Assembly: GCA_964553105.1 (NCBI GenBank)
Contig: CAZKJO010000036.1
Coordinates: forward strand, 1-25,670
DNA length: 25,670 nt
Direction of reading: 5' to 3'
Source: Profundicola sp964553105
Lineage (GTDB): Bacteria; Bacteroidota; Bacteroidia; Flavobacteriales; Weeksellaceae
Shown: positions 25,292 through 25,670 of the stretch, piece by piece
Layout of the letters: each line of letters begins with the position of its first letter
How positions within the stretch are numbered: position 1 is the stretch's first letter
The notes under the pieces: model-generated
What the model was told of the DNA's origin: nothing
Databases searched by the model: none
The model's input: the letters and a program-made list of their open reading frames with translations, nothing else
Program-made: the position numbers and the translations under genes

Positions 25292-25670
25292 TTAATTCGA
25301 ATCCAAAATCTGCTGGATTTGATCGAGATAATGCTCTTTATCCTTTAAATAGGTGGAAGAAATCAGCAAATTTTTGTCTTTGTCAAAAAATAAAATTAAT
25401 GAAAGTCCATAATCTTTGATTTCTGTAGATATATTTTCCACAAAAGAAATATATTTCTTTTTATATCTTTTTGAATGTTTATTGGATATATTAAATATAG
25501 GACCTTTATAACCTGCCTCTTTCAACTTATACCGAATTTTATGAAATTCAGTATTATCGTTTTCATCTTCTGGCGATATAACATAAAAGTCAATTTTATT
25601 TTTATTTTTTTCTATCAAATCAAGTACTTTTGGCAAAGTTTCTATACAAGGCTTGCACCAGGCTGCATAG
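25292..25670 (-). CDS. Thioredoxin-like (TlpA/redoxin-type) protein, N-terminus outside window
   Basis: The frame is open to the window edge (125 complete codons before the stop), so the gene starts beyond 25670. The visible part begins YAAWCKPCIETLPKVLDLIE, a standard thioredoxin active site (CKPC). It continues through DFYVISPEDENDNTEFHKIR and a Lys-rich segment, then GLSLILFFDKDKNLL. By alignment with the FFDKD-type strand of redoxins, the residue where the cis-proline should be is Ser (GLSLILFF), an odd loss of a key position. The gene is more AT- and Lys-rich than its neighbours. An in-frame TTG at 25636 is not the true start, since the active site lies upstream of it. Probably a periplasmic or surface protein, but the export signal is not visible. 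Confidence 0.75.
   Translation of the reverse strand, partial: YAAWCKPCIETLPKVLDLIEKNKNKIDFYVISPEDENDNTEFHKIRYKLKEAGYKGPIFNISNKHSKRYKKKYISFVENISTEIKDYGLSLILFFDKDKNLLISSTYLKDKEHYLDQIQQILDSN

Noticed and set aside
25292..25636. A complete 114-residue protein starting at TTG 25636
   Set aside because: The frame continues upstream through a thioredoxin active site (WCKPC) to the window edge, so the gene is truncated by the window.

Overview
The window is AT-rich DNA from a member of the Bacteroidota, most likely class Flavobacteriia. The evidence is two SusC/SusD outer-membrane pairs, a Bacteroidota-type putative porin, a type IX secretion (T9SS) C-terminal sorting domain, Omp28-related proteins, the flavobacterial form of IF-2, TAnnTTTG-like promoter boxes and the lack of strong Shine-Dalgarno sequences. 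It is draft assembly: two runs of exactly 100 N (14474-14573 and 17578-17677) fall inside infB and nusA.

Layout. 1-1006 (+): the 3' part of a GH3-superfamily gene, overlapped by a CPXCG-type small cysteine-rich protein. 1007-1429 (-): a small membrane-anchored unknown protein whose stop codon abuts the previous one tail to tail. 1634-2422 (+): a DUF4382 lipoprotein with its own terminator. 2498-4474 (-): a putative porin. 4550-9261 (-) and 9411-14148 (-): two SusC-SusD operons in tandem, each with its own terminator and no glycoside hydrolase, sigma or anti-sigma gene beside them. 14382-19400 (-): the housekeeping rimP-nusA-infB operon. 19524-20621 (-): an Omp28-like lipoprotein, divergent from a + strand operon (20678-24761) of a TlpA-like thioredoxin, an outer-membrane barrel resembling DUF6029, and a T9SS-sorted Omp28-like protein. 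24819-25193: about 375 bp without a recognisable gene, but with a possible gene remnant on the minus strand. 25292-25670 (-): the C-terminal part of another thioredoxin-like protein, cut by the window edge.

How the genes work together. The left and centre are cell-surface uptake functions (porin, two TonB-dependent SusCD pairs) followed by core translation and transcription genes. The right end is a cluster of extracytoplasmic thioredoxin-fold proteins: CGYC lipoprotein, CMPC periplasmic, CGWC T9SS-sorted and CKPC partial. They surround one outer-membrane barrel whose only mature cysteines are a close pair near the C-terminus. This is the best candidate here for an undescribed system, possibly thiol-disulfide transfer across or at the outer membrane; the function is inference.

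An assembly point matters to users. The 55 bp on either side of the infB gap are identical. Collapsing them restores an intact IF-2 reading frame (960 aa, stop at 14382-14384), so the apparent 3' end at 14435 is an artefact. No tRNA, rRNA, CRISPR array or insertion sequence was seen.
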